Position numbers and translations under genes: made by a program. Under the pieces are notes generated by a model. The model worked only from the letters and a program-made list of their open reading frames with translations, was not told the DNA's origin and did not search any database. From the NCBI GenBank assembly GCA_033239005.1, contig BSQZ01000026.1, positions 4,796,001 to 4,860,000 of the forward strand: a stretch of DNA of 64,000 nucleotides, written 5' to 3'. Below are positions 46,225 through 59,570 of this stretch, piece after piece. This DNA is from Lamellibrachia satsuma (taxonomy: Eukaryota; Annelida; Polychaeta; Sabellida; Siboglinidae). How positions within the stretch are numbered: position 1 is the first letter of the stretch; the number at the start of each line of letters is the position of its first letter.

Positions 46225-49200
46225 GCAAAATTGCCTCTTACTGCTGAGTCGCCCGATTTCATTGTTCGTATCTAGGGGTCTATCAGTTTTTGAAAATGGT
46301 ACTTTATCTGAACCCAAAATATAGCGGTGGATATTATTGCGGCTTCCCGATGTGGGTGCTTTTGGGACATCCAAACGAGGAAAGAAAGTCACTAACGGAA
46401 CACGACATTTCAGTTACTGTGGCGCTTGCGATGCACCAATATTACTAATGTAAATAAATATCGGTCGACAAAAAGCCACCGATGACAATAAAGCCTAGTG
46501 TTTGTCACAACTGACGTGAACGCATTTTCGACCACAGTTAGTATATCAAATATATTAATATTGTTCCTGTCTTGCTTGGATTTGATCTCGTAAACATGTC
46601 TTGCATTAATGGACCGAATATTGTTTTTCCCACTCCGCTGTCTAAAATGTTTGGAGAAATCTCACGCAAAAGAAAAGTCCAACGTTAGCAGTATAAGGCG
46701 GATGTTACATTTTCCTGCAATGGTTCCATTCAGACAGCGCGGCCCAACCCAAAATCCCAAAAGGTCAGTTGGCAACTGAGGCAAAGTGTCATATTGACTG
46801 CCTAATAGAAAAGAACAGCAATGGCTATGCGTTGTCGGAAAGCATCATTTCCAGCGGCTAATTGGTAGCTCAAGCAACAGTGGAGCGCTGTTGTCACTGG
46901 AGAGTGAGACAGCGACCGGCTGGCGGAAGGGTCACGTCATTCATTTCCGGTGGTTGCACCGTGCTACTCATGGAGATCGGAATGCAGCCATTTTCCGCGC
47001 ATTTAGCAGGAAGAAGCTGCGCGTCATTCTTTGTGACGACCAGGTTTTGCACTATTAACGAACCTGTCGTAATTGGCAGGGTCAAGTTTACCGTAATTAT
47101 ATCTGCTAAAGGAGCTTCTACGAAGACCCAAAACGCTGCTCGCCGTTGAACACAAAGAGACGTCGCTAACAGCATCGGCCACTCGAACCAAGTGAAAAGT
47201 CCACTTATTGAATTAACCAAACAATGCAGTTATAACAATTTCAAGTTTAGCTTGACCGTTGTAGGCCAATTGCACGCTGGGCGAGATTGAGCTAGTTCTG
47301 TTGACTGGCGGTTAGCATCATCAACATTAAATTGAAAGGAACCGCTATACAGTTCTCTCGTTTCATGGAACCCACTGAAATCCAAATATTTTGACCATCT
47401 GAACTGTAAGAAAAGCCCACCTAAACAATTTCGCAATTGGCGTCGTGGTAGAAGCCTAGCTACATTGTTTTATATAGACGATATGTATAGAAAGTGTTTG
47501 CGTGACCGAAAGCTCCGTATTGCAAGATAACCAGTCGTGATTTTCTCCACTATCACACCATCACACTCACCTACCACATAGCGTTTGGTAATTGTTAGTC
47601 TTCGTATTTTTTTAAAGTCTGGACTACGGTAAACTAATTGTAATTACGATTAGTGTCGAGTCTCCTGTCTTTGTACCACAGACAGTCAGACTTTTATTTT
47701 GCCCTCCCTGGATATCACATGGCCTGGTTAAAATTCAACATCTTTATTGGCCAATGATTCAGTTACACATTATATTGTAGGGTGGGGCAAGGATCCCCGT
47801 AGACTAAGACGCCCTCTCGCATTTCCAACATCATACTCGCTTGCTGTCTGTTTCTGGTGGATGAATGCAATGCTGCCACCTAATGCCTATTCTGCCCAAA
47901 AGCACATGCAGATGAAATAGACAGTTAAAAAAAAATTCTGCATGGCTGATGTAACACGATTAGGTCATGATGTGAAAGTGGAAAATGTATTTACTTTGAT
48001 AAAACATATAAATGTACGATCTATCATTTCGTAATATAGATGGTATGCAACAATATTCTCAACGCTCTTTAAGAGCCAAACGAGAAGCAATTGGGCGCGT
48101 TGGTTTGACGCAGCTAGTGGCAATAAAGTTGGCATTTCTGGATGCGTAGATGTTTGAACGCTTCTTGTTTGAAATTGTTGATATTTGATGTGTTAGCAAT
48201 TATTAATGGTAGTTTTATTCCTGTGACGTACCGCTTGTGAGGAAAATAATTCGGAATACACTGTATTACTTAATTAAAAAGTGCATATTACGAAGTACGC
48301 GTTATCCTCGGTTATAAAGGTGCAGCATCGCAAACGAACTACATCCTTTAAATTCTTATTATTTCCTAATCAACTGAAATTAACCACACACAAGTTAAAC
48401 TCGTTGAGTAAATAAATGAGCAACTAAATGATGTATGTTTGATGCCCATTTTAATAAAATAAAACAATGCTTTTTACATTTGCCAATAGTTTGATTCATT
48501 TTAGTATTCCTATTTCATACAACAGAGAAAGTTTATTATTGTGATAAGGCAAGATGCCCCCAGGAGCTTCTTGCCCCACCGGAGGGGACACCGTGCCCCC
48601 AGGGTGGGACAAGATACCCCCTCTGGATAATATATTTAATTAACGATAACATGTTTGGTGTTGTCAGTCGTCACTAATGTTTCGGTATTACGTACAATAA
48701 CTACACAACAATCGTATGCCAGCATAGTTATCTCGAAATAATACTTTTATGAATAACTATAGGGGTAAGACCACTGTTGACCTTCCTGTTTATTGTTTCA
48801 CACGAATGTAGGGCGTATTAAATTGCGAAATGTGAATTTAAACAATTCATACTATGTGACACAAGTGCAATTGAGCAGGCATATTCACACGTTTGTTTGT
48901 AGAAGTTATGGGCTGTGAAATATTGCAATTTTAGAGAGTTTAACAGGCGGAGGGATTTATGGGAATTGTTCTGCTATGGGCCACGTGGGCGCTGAAAATT
49001 GATGGGCATCGCACGTCGGGGCGTTATAAAAGAGCTGGAGGTATGTGATAAAAAAAAATTGTCAGCATGTCAATGAGATGATGGGAATTGCTGTGAAAAA
49101 TTTTCTGAATTTTTGATGGTCACGTTTTCTTATAATCAGACAACATGTTAACATGGCCACCAATGCAATTCTCTACAGTGGTCTGTCCCCTATAGCCATG

Positions 49201-49534
49201 CATTTTCCATTAAGGGAGCTTCTTGTCCAACAGGCCCTAGGTAGGTTTTTCTTATTTACCATACTTCTGACACTGCACCTGTTGGTCTTTTGCTTTTAAA
49301 CGTGCTTAGTGCTCCGATGATCGTGCGTAAAAACTAATGATCACGGTTTTTAAGGCTTTAGTCCAAGCCGTAATCCAGTAACTCTTTGTGAAACGACCAA
49401 CAACCAACCCACGGATATATACACGAAATGTATCCCGCATTTACAGATTTTCTCCGATAAAATATCTTGTAGGGCAGTAAAAAGTAATCATAACGATATG
49501 TTTTTGCAAATGCATGCAGGCTGGATAGTTGTTG
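46225..49534. other. Long non-coding stretch
   Basis: No gene recognised. Minus-strand ORFs at 46894-47220 and 47230-47436 look moderately protein-like but lack splice signals or similarity. Two G/C-rich 'gggtgggncaagatncccc' segments lie at 47779 and 48598, perhaps ends of a repeat. A TATAAAA lies at about 49024. Confidence 0.4.
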
Positions 49535-49582
49535 TGCGTGCGTGCGTGCACGTGCACGTGCGCGTGCGCGTGTGCGTGTGTG
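49535..49582. repeat. Alternating purine-pyrimidine tract
   Basis: gtgcgtgcgtgcgtgcacgt continuing to cgcgtgtgcgtgtgtg: about 48 bp of alternating GT/GC/AC steps, a classic Z-DNA candidate. Confidence 0.85.
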
Positions 49583-50391
49583 TTTGTGCCGCATACTTTC
49601 TGCGCAATCTACAGTAACGCTGGAATTGGTCTGGTATAATCTTAGAATGACACGCAACGTTGTGGTATCTTCCCCAGGGATGTGGATGCCGAGCGGCATG
49701 AGCAGCACAAGCATACAGGTGTACAGCAGTGGCGTCAGGACTGCTGACCCGTTCGCCGGCAACACCGCGACACTGACTCGCTTCTTCCACGTCTACGGCA
49801 AACGCAGCAATCACCCGAGGAACCGCCATTCTGTCGGACGGTACCGACATGGTTAGAGCCTGTGTAGTTATTCACGCAACCAGTGCCGGATTAACCGTGG
49901 TACAAGTGGTGCGTTCGTACCAGGGCCCCCACTAAGCCCACCCCACACAAAATGAGGCCCCCACAAAATCAGCCATAATCCATCTGATCATCCACTTATA
50001 ATCTATCTTGAATCTGGCTCTGACCGCAACGTCTGTACTAGGCGTCATCTTGACACCGCCTCAAAGTGGCGTAAGGCGAACGTGGTGAAGACAACGTCAT
50101 CATAGGCTCTATTTTCTTGTATGTATGTTTGAAAGCCGTCGTCGACAATAATCTGGGAACGCCTATGCTTAAACATAGTTGACTAAACGTTAATTCATAG
50201 GGTTACATCCATAGTCAATAACATGTGTCTTGGTCTTCATTTTTCACGCAACCGCTAAAAGCCCCCCCCCCCCCACAAAGAGGAGCCATCAGAAAGGGAG
50301 AACACACTTTTAATGACAATCGTGCGTTGGTAAGATAGCAGGCACATTATGCTATTTGTCGTTCCGTCGGAGTCGACAAGCTCAATGTAGA
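49583..50391. other. Non-coding stretch
   Basis: Overlapping ORFs on both strands at 49358-49856 are unrecognised. There is a 14-bp C run at about 50262. Confidence 0.4.
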
Positions 50392-50604
50392 AGGATAGGC
50401 TCATGTATGGTGTTAACATAGGCTCATGTATGGTATTAACATAGGCTCATGTATGGTGTTAACATAGGCTCATGTATGGTGTTAACATAGGCTCATGTAT
50501 AGTGTTAACATAGGCTCATGTATGGTGTTAACATAGGCTCATGTATGGTATTAACACAGGCTCATGTATAGTGTTAACATAGGCTCATGTATGGTGTTAA
50601 CATC
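50392..50604. repeat. Minisatellite, 23-bp unit
   Basis: Nine nearly identical copies of 'aggctcatgtatggtgttaa + cat', differing by one or two bases (tatag, ttaacac). Confidence 0.95.
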
Positions 50605-51446
50605 CTAATACGTGTTAAATACGAAAGGAAATGTCACCAAAACGACGCTATCAACAATACTGGATTGAATAAGTAGGAAAGTGTCTGTATCTACGAATCG
50701 CGGATGTAATATAGGTTGGATGATCGTATGCTGTAAACAAAATAGATAAACATTTTCTTGCAGTTGGTGTAAAATGTTGGAAAACTTTGCAGATGATCAC
50801 CAGTGGAAAAACTACATAGTAATCTATCTCTACCTACACAACTGTCACCTGATGTTCTCTTTGCAGGATATAAAGCGGCATGAGCGTAGAAGCGAGCAGG
50901 CACGCCCCCAGCACGGCCCGATGACACGCACGTCCCGCCTAGTGCGATGTATAACATTGAATAAGAAGAAGAAGAGGAAGATAATCCACAGACAAGAGTA
51001 CATAATTAACTTCAGTTCATATCTATGACAGTTGAAACGGATAGTTTGTAAATGTGAAGACAATTTCTCCACCAACACGTAGGCGATGTGCTCGGAAAGC
51101 CATTTGTCGTTTCGTTTATCCATTAAATTGTATCGAGATAGGTTAAAAATCCTTTGCACCAGACAGAGCTTGTTTCTGCAGGCGCCCAACCCATTTGCCG
51201 ACCATGTTTGGTATTCAAAAACATGGACGATATATGTAACGCCAATGTGGAGACACTGCCAGTCTCGTCATTAAAATGGAATTGTAAATGACACGAAATA
51301 AACAAAGCTGAACGATGGTGAACCAGAGTTGACCTTTTATTACCACACCCAGTGGAACGACCCGAACAGTTTAACTTTGTGCCAGTAGCCGTATCAAGAA
51401 ATGAAAACCTGACTACAATTGATCTCGGTATTAACCCTAGGCCTAC
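50605..51446. other. Non-coding stretch
   Basis: Nothing recognised; short overlapping ORFs only. Confidence 0.4.
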
Positions 51447-51990
51447 GTGTTAGGAAGTGATGTTCGTGGCTATTGGAACACGACACCATACAAACAAGGG
51501 AAGAAGAAGATCATTACAAGATGTAAGAGTGAATGGGTGTGCAGCGTCAGACCCTCGTCTCTTGCGACAGCAAAACCACAGCTCAAGCGAAAGAAATGTA
51601 CAACAATTAGTAGTAGAAGAACCAAGTTTAACGTAGAACTGCTTAGTGGCAAAAGAACAACTAGGGAATTTGAACTGGCACACTCCATGCAATACAATGC
51701 TCTAAATACAGAGGAAGAAGACAGCTATACTCTCAACGGCAACACGTCAAGGAGTTGTGGACAAAGACTTGCGAAAAAACACAGGGAACTAGGAAGATGT
51801 AACATAAGCCATGGATGACAGGTTATACATTGCAGAAGGTTACAGAAATGGAGCTGAATAGGCCACACTCTCTGAAAGTCCACAAAACACAAAGAAAGGC
51901 GCTCACAGGACAAAACAAAAAGGCCGAGAAACATATGGCACAGAGAAGTGGAAGCCGATATGTTAAAAGCATGATATAGGTGTAAAGTAC
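51447..51990 (+). mobile_element. Non-LTR (RTE/craniofacial-like) ORF fragment
   Basis: The open frame reads KKCTTISSRRTKFNVELLSG then TREFELAHSMQYNALNTEEE. This is the pattern downstream of the endonuclease in RTE-type LINEs ('..L......F...L.NRF..L..'). Downstream, frames are broken. No endonuclease or reverse transcriptase catalytic motif present. Confidence 0.45.
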
Positions 51991-53227
51991 TGCAAACGCA
52001 AAACCGTGTTCGGTGGAAAGGAGTCGTTAATGGCCTATGCTCTATATTATATGGTGTCACACGCCTCTTACTTTGTTTGAACCAGCAGCGTTCGGTAACT
52101 CCAGTGGCCTGTCTGAGGAGGAGGTTTGTTGCCTTAATATATCTTGTCCCCCCCCCGCAGACATTCATTAAATTGCCCAGCACATTGACATTTCCACATA
52201 GTAACCCATTAAGATGAATCTTCAAGCAAATCTGTAAACTGCGTCTGTTGTTGCAAAGGTCGGTAGGCTGGTTTGTTTTTTGTACTTTAGAATACAAAAA
52301 CATTCTACAGCTGTTCCACAGAGACGCAGACGCCCCGTAGCGAGACTGCAAAACGGCTGCAGACGAGCGTAAATGTCGCCAAACGTATTTATCCAGGACT
52401 GTGACGTTTTACTTTCTGTGCATGCAAATTTAATGGATATTGGTTAAACCGGATCGTCTAGCTTAATGGCTTCCGGTGTCGACATAATGAAGTAAATACT
52501 CACATCAAACTGCGTCACGAAATACATTGTCGTGAAAACGTTACGTTGCAGATATGTTGAAGAAAACTCGGTCGACTTGCTGACTGCTAGTTGTAAACAC
52601 ACACTAAATGGCGATCACATCGATGTCGGTCCCGTCTCATTAATTGGGGACGTAGAAGAACCACTGAGGACGACAGGCACCCTGGTAAGACTGGCAGTGA
52701 CCACCTTCACTGCCAGCGTAGCCGGAAAGGTCGGGTTGACGCAATATGTGTTGTGTTCCAAAAAAGGCTGACTGGTTGAACGAAACCTCACAAGACCATC
52801 AGATTCCGGTAACCACAAAATATACAGACAAATCGGTCAGCAGAACGGGTCGAGTGACGGAAAGGAAGAATATCGCCGGCTAGGTTAAAACGTAATTAAG
52901 GGTACGCGATGTAAATGATATACCTCAATGTTAAAATTTGACAACCTCTTGTATAATGACATACCAAATCATTTAGTACGTCCACAATATATTATTCATA
53001 AGCATGACCTGTTGCGAAGAATATTGACCTGATGACGTTATTCTACGCTGATCGACCTCTTATGGGCCGTTTGTTTCCGCGATGCATCGGCTATCTCGTT
53101 GGCGAAATCGAGTACAAACAATACGCCATAATGCATTGACGACCTATTTTACGTTATAGTGAATGGAATGTAGATGGTTCATATACCACTTGTATCTAAA
53201 ATATCCTGGTTGGGCTATGTTACTACA
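51991..53227. other. Non-coding stretch
   Basis: A plus ORF at 52532-52771 (..GDHIDVGPVSLIGDVEEP..) and overlapping minus ORFs are unrecognised. Poly-C at about 52149. Confidence 0.4.
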
Positions 53228-53570
53228 CGCTCCAGATGGCAAGTGGACAAGGAAGCCATTGGCTTATCGAGAGGCCAACAATTTGTTCATATATATACAC
53301 GCGCCCTTATCATATATCTGTAAATTTATTTTAAAAATATTCTAGCAGCAACACAATAATTTCAGTTTCTTCCATCAATTTATCGTGATATGTGGGAATG
53401 AGTAATTTCTCATAACCAATATACGGTTCCTAAACTAATGCTGCGTCCTGCTGGTTCCACTGCCTTCTTTAAGTCTGAAGAAAATATTTCTATCAATATT
53501 CCCGTGACTATTCAATATTTAAACCACTTATTTGTTGTCTTCTCGTAGTCTACTATAGTAACACAACCAA
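53228..53570 (-). mobile_element. CR1-like LINE 3' end, second copy
   Basis: It starts with the 3' tail of the LINE at 27020 ('cagatggcaagtggacaagg aagccattggcttatcgaga') and continues as a decayed match through the last 250 bp of its ORF on the same strand. Severely 5'-truncated and older than the 27020 copy. Confidence 0.8.
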
Positions 53571-55757
53571 CCAGATAGAGTTGCTTTATTTTTTTATGTT
53601 TGTTTCAGTATAGAATACATCTGCTTGAAACTACCGACTGCACAGAAAACACAAACAACCAGCTAATAGATACACCCGCATCAGCTGTTAAATCACTGCT
53701 ACAAAGTAAAGTACTCATTCAATTCATTATAAATGCACGCCAGCATGTCTATAATACACAAACAGGTTTTGTATCAGTTCACACGAGTGTAGAAAAGCTT
53801 GCCTTTGTTGCATGTGGCCAATGTCACGGGTTCGTCAAAACTCTACTCGGCTAGATAAAAATATATTACCGCGACATTATGTTATTTCTGTATACAACCA
53901 CATAAGTACAGCCTGCGTAAATGCAAGACACACAGCGAGTTGAAATTGCACAACATATGCTACATCAAACTAGCAGCTGAATACATCTGCCAATTGAAAG
54001 AGCACTGAAAAGGGTCATTTCTCGCAAACACACCACCATGCATTTCAGTTGACAAATGGTGTTAACCAGGGGATTCTACCTACGCCGTCGTAAAGCACAC
54101 CTTATCACAACGACATTACATGCACACTCAAAAGACACAACACATCGTTCTTTGTGACAACAAATATACAGCAAACGTTGTTGTGTCAAAATTAGATGGA
54201 CAGGATACATTTTTTCTTCAAAAGTACGTATATTTACAAGGCATAAGTAGTCTACCTTGTTATTTTTCCCATATTTTTTGGGTGGCAAGAATAAAATTTG
54301 GGTGGAGATCATTAAATTTGGGCATCACCAACCAGCAATGGAATACTGCAGGAGAGCTGGGGAAAGACTGGAAATCGTGTAGAAGTTGGGAAAACCTGCC
54401 CTAGTAATGAAACAACAAAATCGCTGATGATGAATAAGTCCCTTCTTGCAGATATTAATAAAAATATTGACCCAGCCCATTAGAATTGTTACACATACTG
54501 TGTTCATCTTGCGTTCTCTGCGAAGTTTCACATATCAAATTTATCTAACAGCAGACTGAAGGCATGTAAAATTGATGCAACCCGTGAGAATGTTCACCTG
54601 TGATTAAAATGCTTGTGCACTTGACCCCTCAATATTTTTGGTTCATCTAATTACCACATAACAAGATTCTGTTCAAGTTACCTCACCCCATCAGTGAAGA
54701 TAACAGAATACTCAGTGTATCATGTGCTCAGTTCTTGCTTACAGCAGCACTTCAAATATCTATTTAATGGGACACTGAAGATATCACACTGAGCACAAAC
54801 ATAACAGAAACACATAACATGCATAAAGCCAGTAACAAATGTAGAAAAATAATCAACACATATAAACACAGTCTCGTTCTTAGACCTTTCTTAGTTACAA
54901 CACGGATGTGTCACCCAGTAACCTCTACAATCATTCTAGGCACAAGTTTGTTGATTAAATTCATTCTGGTCATACCCATAACTACAAAACCGTTTGCGAC
55001 AAACAACTTTCTCCTTGTGTGACCCTATTAGGACAGCGCAACATGTAAGTACTCGTGTATATCATCGTGACTCGATAATTATGCTACACCCCACAAGCAA
55101 TGTAGACGCCGACAAAATTGCCCATCACTGGCATAGTTGTTAAATTCATTCCGATTCAGCCGGAAGACTCACAAATAAATTACAAGATGATCCCAACTGC
55201 TGTCGTTAGCAGAATAAAAGCACAGCTCATCTGTCACACAATGACAATGCAGCGTGATCAAAACTGTCATTTAGAAATTATTAAAGTTTTTGCAGTTCTT
55301 GTTTACACAATAAGCCAATTCTTGTTATTTACAATAGTGTGGCTTTGTTGTCTCGGTGAAATCTAGGTTAACACCTTAACGTATCCCTACGCTACCATCA
55401 CCTCCAGATCTGCTGGGACTACACTCATACGTCATGATACATATGGCAGGGGATGCCATGATGGACCCACTTCCAACGTCCACCCAACTGATCGACCAGC
55501 TGTCTTGCATTCGCCACAAACCGATGTACACCAGAAAACTGAGCTCGCTGGTCCATGGGCAACCCTGCTAAATACACAGGCCACTTTCCATAATTAAACC
55601 AACGGGACTGCATCAAATAAAATACATTCAAACACCATCAGTGCACACACGTGTTATCACTTCATCGAATCAGTTCTTGCACAGCCGCAGATTCGGAGGC
55701 GTCATAATCTAGTAATATTTACATATAGTCACATGTCCGTCTCACACATTTGTGCGG
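53571..55757. other. Non-coding stretch downstream of SIRT1
   Basis: It includes the expected 3' UTR of SIRT1 on the minus strand; I found no clear polyadenylation signal. An ORF at 55425-55631 (minus, ..GKWPVYLAGLPMDQRAQFSG..) is unrecognised. Confidence 0.4.
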
Positions 55758-56197
55758 CTATCCAAGACCCGTACTTGTGGAGCTGTGACATCGGTTTGTC
55801 TCTGGTGATTCTGTTGTTGGACTGTCCGCCGATGACACGTCAAGCGTGTCATCGTCGTCCTTGCTGTTGGCACTGCACGAACGTGACACGTCTGCACTTC
55901 TGCTTCCACTACTGCTCACGCCACTACTGGCGTTCGCACTGGTTGTATGTGGTGTGTCGACTGAAGTGGTCACTTTGTTGTTGTTGTGATTATTGCAGTT
56001 ACTTTCATTGTCGACCTCGCTGAGCTCATCGAAAATGCTGTCATCATCGCTGATGCTATCATCGTCGTCGTCGTCGTCATCATCATCTTCATCGTCGTCG
56101 TCCCCGCCGTGGTCTCCATCACTGTCCACTTTGTAGTTATACACTTCAGCGCCTTTGAAGATGTACTTGTTCGGAGGTAGAAATAGAAAAGTGTTGT
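55758..56197 (-). CDS. SIRT1: SIRT1 orthologue, last coding exon
   Basis: Acceptor gcattccag. The exon completes an Asp codon and continues NTFLFLPPNKYIFKGAEVY, the conserved C-terminal beta-hairpin that in vertebrate SIRT1 docks on the catalytic core and is needed for full activity (ESA region). Then comes a very acidic tract (DGDHGGDDDDEDDDDDDDDD) encoded by a GAT/GAC trinucleotide run at about 56057-56105, and a Ser/Thr-rich tail. The stop is at 55758-55760. Vertebrate SIRT1 has an acidic tail at the same place but without so long an Asp run. Confidence 0.9.
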
Positions 56198-56765
56198 CTG
56201 GAATGCAATGAAACAATCGTCTTAAATGATTAGCTTGCAAAGGTTTTGTCGTAAAAGTTACAAGAAAAACTTCAGTGCACATCTCAAACAATAAGCAGGA
56301 TAGAATGAAGCATTAAATATTTTGTAAAAGGCGAAAAAATTCATAGAAAATGGAATCTGCAGCATCTGAAATACTGTCACTATTCTTTAAAACATAATAT
56401 ATAGCTGTATACTTTCAACAAGCTGTACTTTGGATGAACTCTGTAACTGCACGGCTACATATTTAACAACTGTTATAAAAGCTGCATTTCTAGGGAATAA
56501 ATCTGCATTACAGTTTAACGTAGAAATTATGGCATATCAGCACTACCAACTAACACAAGGTTGCACGAGTTAGTTTTTGTGCCTAAAACAAAAGTGTGCA
56601 TACCGTAATGTAAAATTCTTTCAATTCCTATGTAGAAGGGGAAGCAATTGCCAACATTTAGTTCCAGTGCATCGTGCTATAAGAACAACAGCGGCATCAA
56701 ATAAACAATTGAAGAAATCCTGAATTTTCTATAAAAGTACTGATGTACCAGCGATGGTCACCAAC
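56198..56765 (-). other. SIRT1 intron
   Basis: AT-rich intron between the last two coding exons. The upstream donor is the weak 'gttggt', chosen because it keeps the frame and joins to FLFLPPNKY. Confidence 0.7.
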
Positions 56766-57338
56766 CTTGTAGCCCGGCAGCAAGGCTGGATGGGTGGCAT
56801 GATGATGTTGCTGCCGCCTCCGACTCAGGTGCACAAGACGACTCAACCATAGCACTGCTGGCACTGGACGGACAAACGCCACTGCTAGTGTCTGCCGTTG
56901 ACGTCACGGCATCAGCCTGCACGTGACTGTCGGCAGGCGTCGTTGTTGCATCAACCGTGCTATCTGCGGTCCATGTTTCATTGTCGACATTCACGAACCC
57001 TGTCGAGTTACTGGGGACAACGACAGAAGCACTGGTGACATTGCTGCTGCTCTGGACGTGTTCGTCCGTGTTCGCCAATTCGTGCGGTGTCGAAGCAGCG
57101 CTAGGCGGTGGCGATGTGGTCACCTTCGTCGGCATGGTCGCCTTCGTCGACATCTCATCATGGCGGATCTCGCGTGCGGGAGTGAGTGACGTACACGCGG
57201 AGGTCCAGTCTGCACGCAGACGCAGGCACAGCTCGTTGAGGATGACGTCACAGTCGCCAAGCAACTCGACGTCGAATGTCAGGTGTCGCAACGTCTCGCG
57301 GTTGATGAGGATCTGCGGTACGTGCGGAGGCAGGGAAC
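56766..57338 (-). CDS. SIRT1: SIRT1 orthologue, exon with end of catalytic core and linker
   Basis: An acceptor (gtttcag) precedes SLPPHVPQILINRETLRHL then TFDVELLGDCDVILNELCLR. This is the end of the Rossmann core including the INRE segment that contacts the NAD adenosine, and the final helix. About 130 residues follow of Ser/Thr/Ala/Val-rich linker (EHVQSSSNVTSASVVVPSNS...), low complexity as in other SIRT1 linkers. The linker has high GC content unlike the surrounding introns. The plus-strand ORFs here are shadows. Confidence 0.92.
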
Positions 57339-57776
57339 CTGAAACAACATGAGCATCGTCACTTGAATGTGTTCACTTATTTCACTAGCCATCCTAAGCC
57401 AGGGAGGATTTTTTTACAGAGGTCACGTTTACTGAACCATGTCCTCTTCATTAACACTGTGTTAACAAACATGGTTGAAATTAGAAAACATGCCATGGTT
57501 GCAACATACTGATGGACTCTGGAAAAGTATTTCGCAGTTGGAATCTTATAATGCTAATTACCCTAAAATTACCTGGGAATGTTTCTTAATTAATGATTTT
57601 GGGGAAACGTGATGAAACATTTTAAAAACATATACTGAAAGTTTATAATGCTAATGACGACATTAACTTGCAATCTAATGATCTTAATACACACTTTGTA
57701 GCAATATTCCTGCTGAGCCACATGGAAGCTAACACCAATAAAACAATTCTGTATGACAACTTCTGCTATATCTCAC

Positions 57777-57963
57777 TTGGAATGAGCGCGACCGGCCGCA
57801 CTTTGAGCGAGGACCCGATGACAATGAGCAGGTCGCACACGTCTTTGTCCTGCTCCATCTGGCGGTGGAACTCCCTTGGCAGACTCTCACCAAAGAACAC
57901 GATGTCCGGCTTCATGATCGCCATCGGTTCTGTTGGCGGACATTGGGGACACCGTGGTATCAC
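57777..57963 (-). CDS. SIRT1: SIRT1 orthologue, exon with second zinc Cys pair
   Basis: Acceptor cctgtag, donor gtgaga. It encodes [36 protein letters not shown], and [24 protein letters not shown] is the second half of the four-Cys zinc site; KPDIVFFGE binds the acetyl-lysine peptide; [10 protein letters not shown] is the cofactor-binding GSS motif and the SIRT1-class signature. Residues here are nearly identical to vertebrate SIRT1, which rules out SIRT2/3. Confidence 0.96.
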
Positions 57964-58379
57964 CTACAGGCAGAACATGGATATTAACCGTTTAGCCAAA
58001 AGCCATTGTATAGGTAATTCAATATCCTTAACAATTCATGTACTCAAATCTCTGAGGAACCAGGGGCAGGGGTGAGAGTGGAGAAGAAAAAAAAACCTGA
58101 AATGATATTTGTACCTAAGGCGCAGTGCTGGCTGGGGGGAGTCCAAAGGAGGGTGCAACTCCCCCTCGGGGGGCACCCCGTGAATAAAAAAAATGGATGT
58201 CTTAGGTGCTCTCTGGGAGCTTCTGTGATGTAAACATGGCCAAGTCAATCCGTGTAAAAACATGAATTTTTCAAACACACAATTTTCACATACACCACAA
58301 AATACTGGTTTACCACAGAACATTTTGAACATTCTCATACTCTACATGCCCATTTAATGCTGTCAATTTCTACATCATT

Positions 58380-58412
58380 GCACACACGCACACGCACACA
58401 CGCACACACGTG
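58380..58412. repeat. CA/CG microsatellite
   Basis: cacacacgcacacgcacaca and a few further repeats; alternating purine-pyrimidine, in a SIRT1 intron. Confidence 0.9.
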
Positions 58413-59186
58413 TTTCCTGTATCATCCACCAATAGGTTGGCCACAGTTCAGACACATGTACATGTATTTAGGATAAAAAAAAAATTTTCCCTACAATTCC
58501 TCTGTTTCAGTATTCAGATCAGTCATATTATAACTTTATTGTTCCAAGACGTAAGTTTCGTTTTGAGAATTATTCACTGACAGAAGTTTGCACTAAAAAT
58601 ACCACACCATGAATGCTGTATATTTGTATACAGTATAATAACATTGAACAAGTTGGCAAACATATGTACAAGTAATTGCTTCTGCCAGTTCATAAGTATA
58701 ATGTTAATTATTATCATAAAAGTACGAATGAGGTATCATTTTGTTGGTTGCTAAGTTACTCTTTACTATAATAGAATGATAATAACTACAACACATAATG
58801 TAATCATGGGAATACTAGCTACTATCTGAAATTTAATTTCATCACAACTGAAAGCAAAGATAGACCAACTTCACCCTGCAACCAAACAATACATGCAGTG
58901 GTGAAACTGTAGCCAAAGAAAGTACCCCTAGCAGATCTGTTGAAACGCTGATTTTTCAGTTGCTGTGTTAACCAATAATATTGCTTGCTCACATACGGAA
59001 ACCGAACTTAAATTGATAGTGGACCCGTCATCACTGGTCGGATGATGGGCATTTTCCGGGAACCCTCTTTTAAGTTTGGGTGCGTCTGGTTCCCAGAAAC
59101 ACGTCGACCAATTGGAAAAAAGTACAAATGATTGTACATCTGGGATAAACCAACAAATCCACAAATCCATGTTTCAACAGGTCGAT

Positions 59187-59570
59187 CTGCCAGGGGTACT
59201 GTAGTACTACTACCAGTCCTGGCTGGCGAGGGTGTCTGTCAGGGGTACTGTAGTACTACTACCACCTCTGGCTAGCGAGGGTGTCTGCCAGGGGTACTGT
59301 AGTACTACTACCACCCTGGCTAGTGAGGATGTCTGCCAGGGGTACTGTAGTACTACTACCACCCCTGGCTAGCGAGGGTGTCTGTCAGGAGTACTGTAGT
59401 ACTACTACCACCCCTGGCTAGCGAGGGTCTCTGTCAGGAGTACTGTAGTACTACTACCACCCCTGGCTAGCGAGGGTCTCTGTCAGGGGTACTGTAGTAC
59501 TACTACCACCCCTGGCTAGCGAGGGTGTCTGTCAGGAGTACTGTAGTACTACTACCATCCCTGGTTGACG
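59187..59570. repeat. Minisatellite, 49-bp unit with palindromes
   Basis: Eight copies of a unit containing 'ggggtactgtagtactacta' and 'ccacccctggctagcgaggg'. Each holds the perfect palindrome GTAGTACTAC. It lies in the SIRT1 intron 70 bp downstream (in gene sense) of the 59642-59721 exon. Confidence 0.95.

Noticed and set aside
47779..48615. Possible element bounded by gggtgggncaagatncccc segments
   Set aside because: The two ends are in the same orientation and each is itself partly palindromic; no target duplication seen.
49358..49856. Overlapping ORFs on both strands with a hydrophobic segment
   Set aside because: Open only through the alternating GT/GC tract, no splice signals, no recognised similarity.
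55986..56180. Plus-strand ORF with a run of Val/Ile (IIVVVVIIIFIVVV) that looks like a membrane segment
   Set aside because: It is the complement of the Asp tract in SIRT1.
56697..57352. Plus-strand ORFs over the SIRT1 linker exon
   Set aside because: GC-rich shadow frames of a coding exon whose minus-strand frame matches SIRT1.
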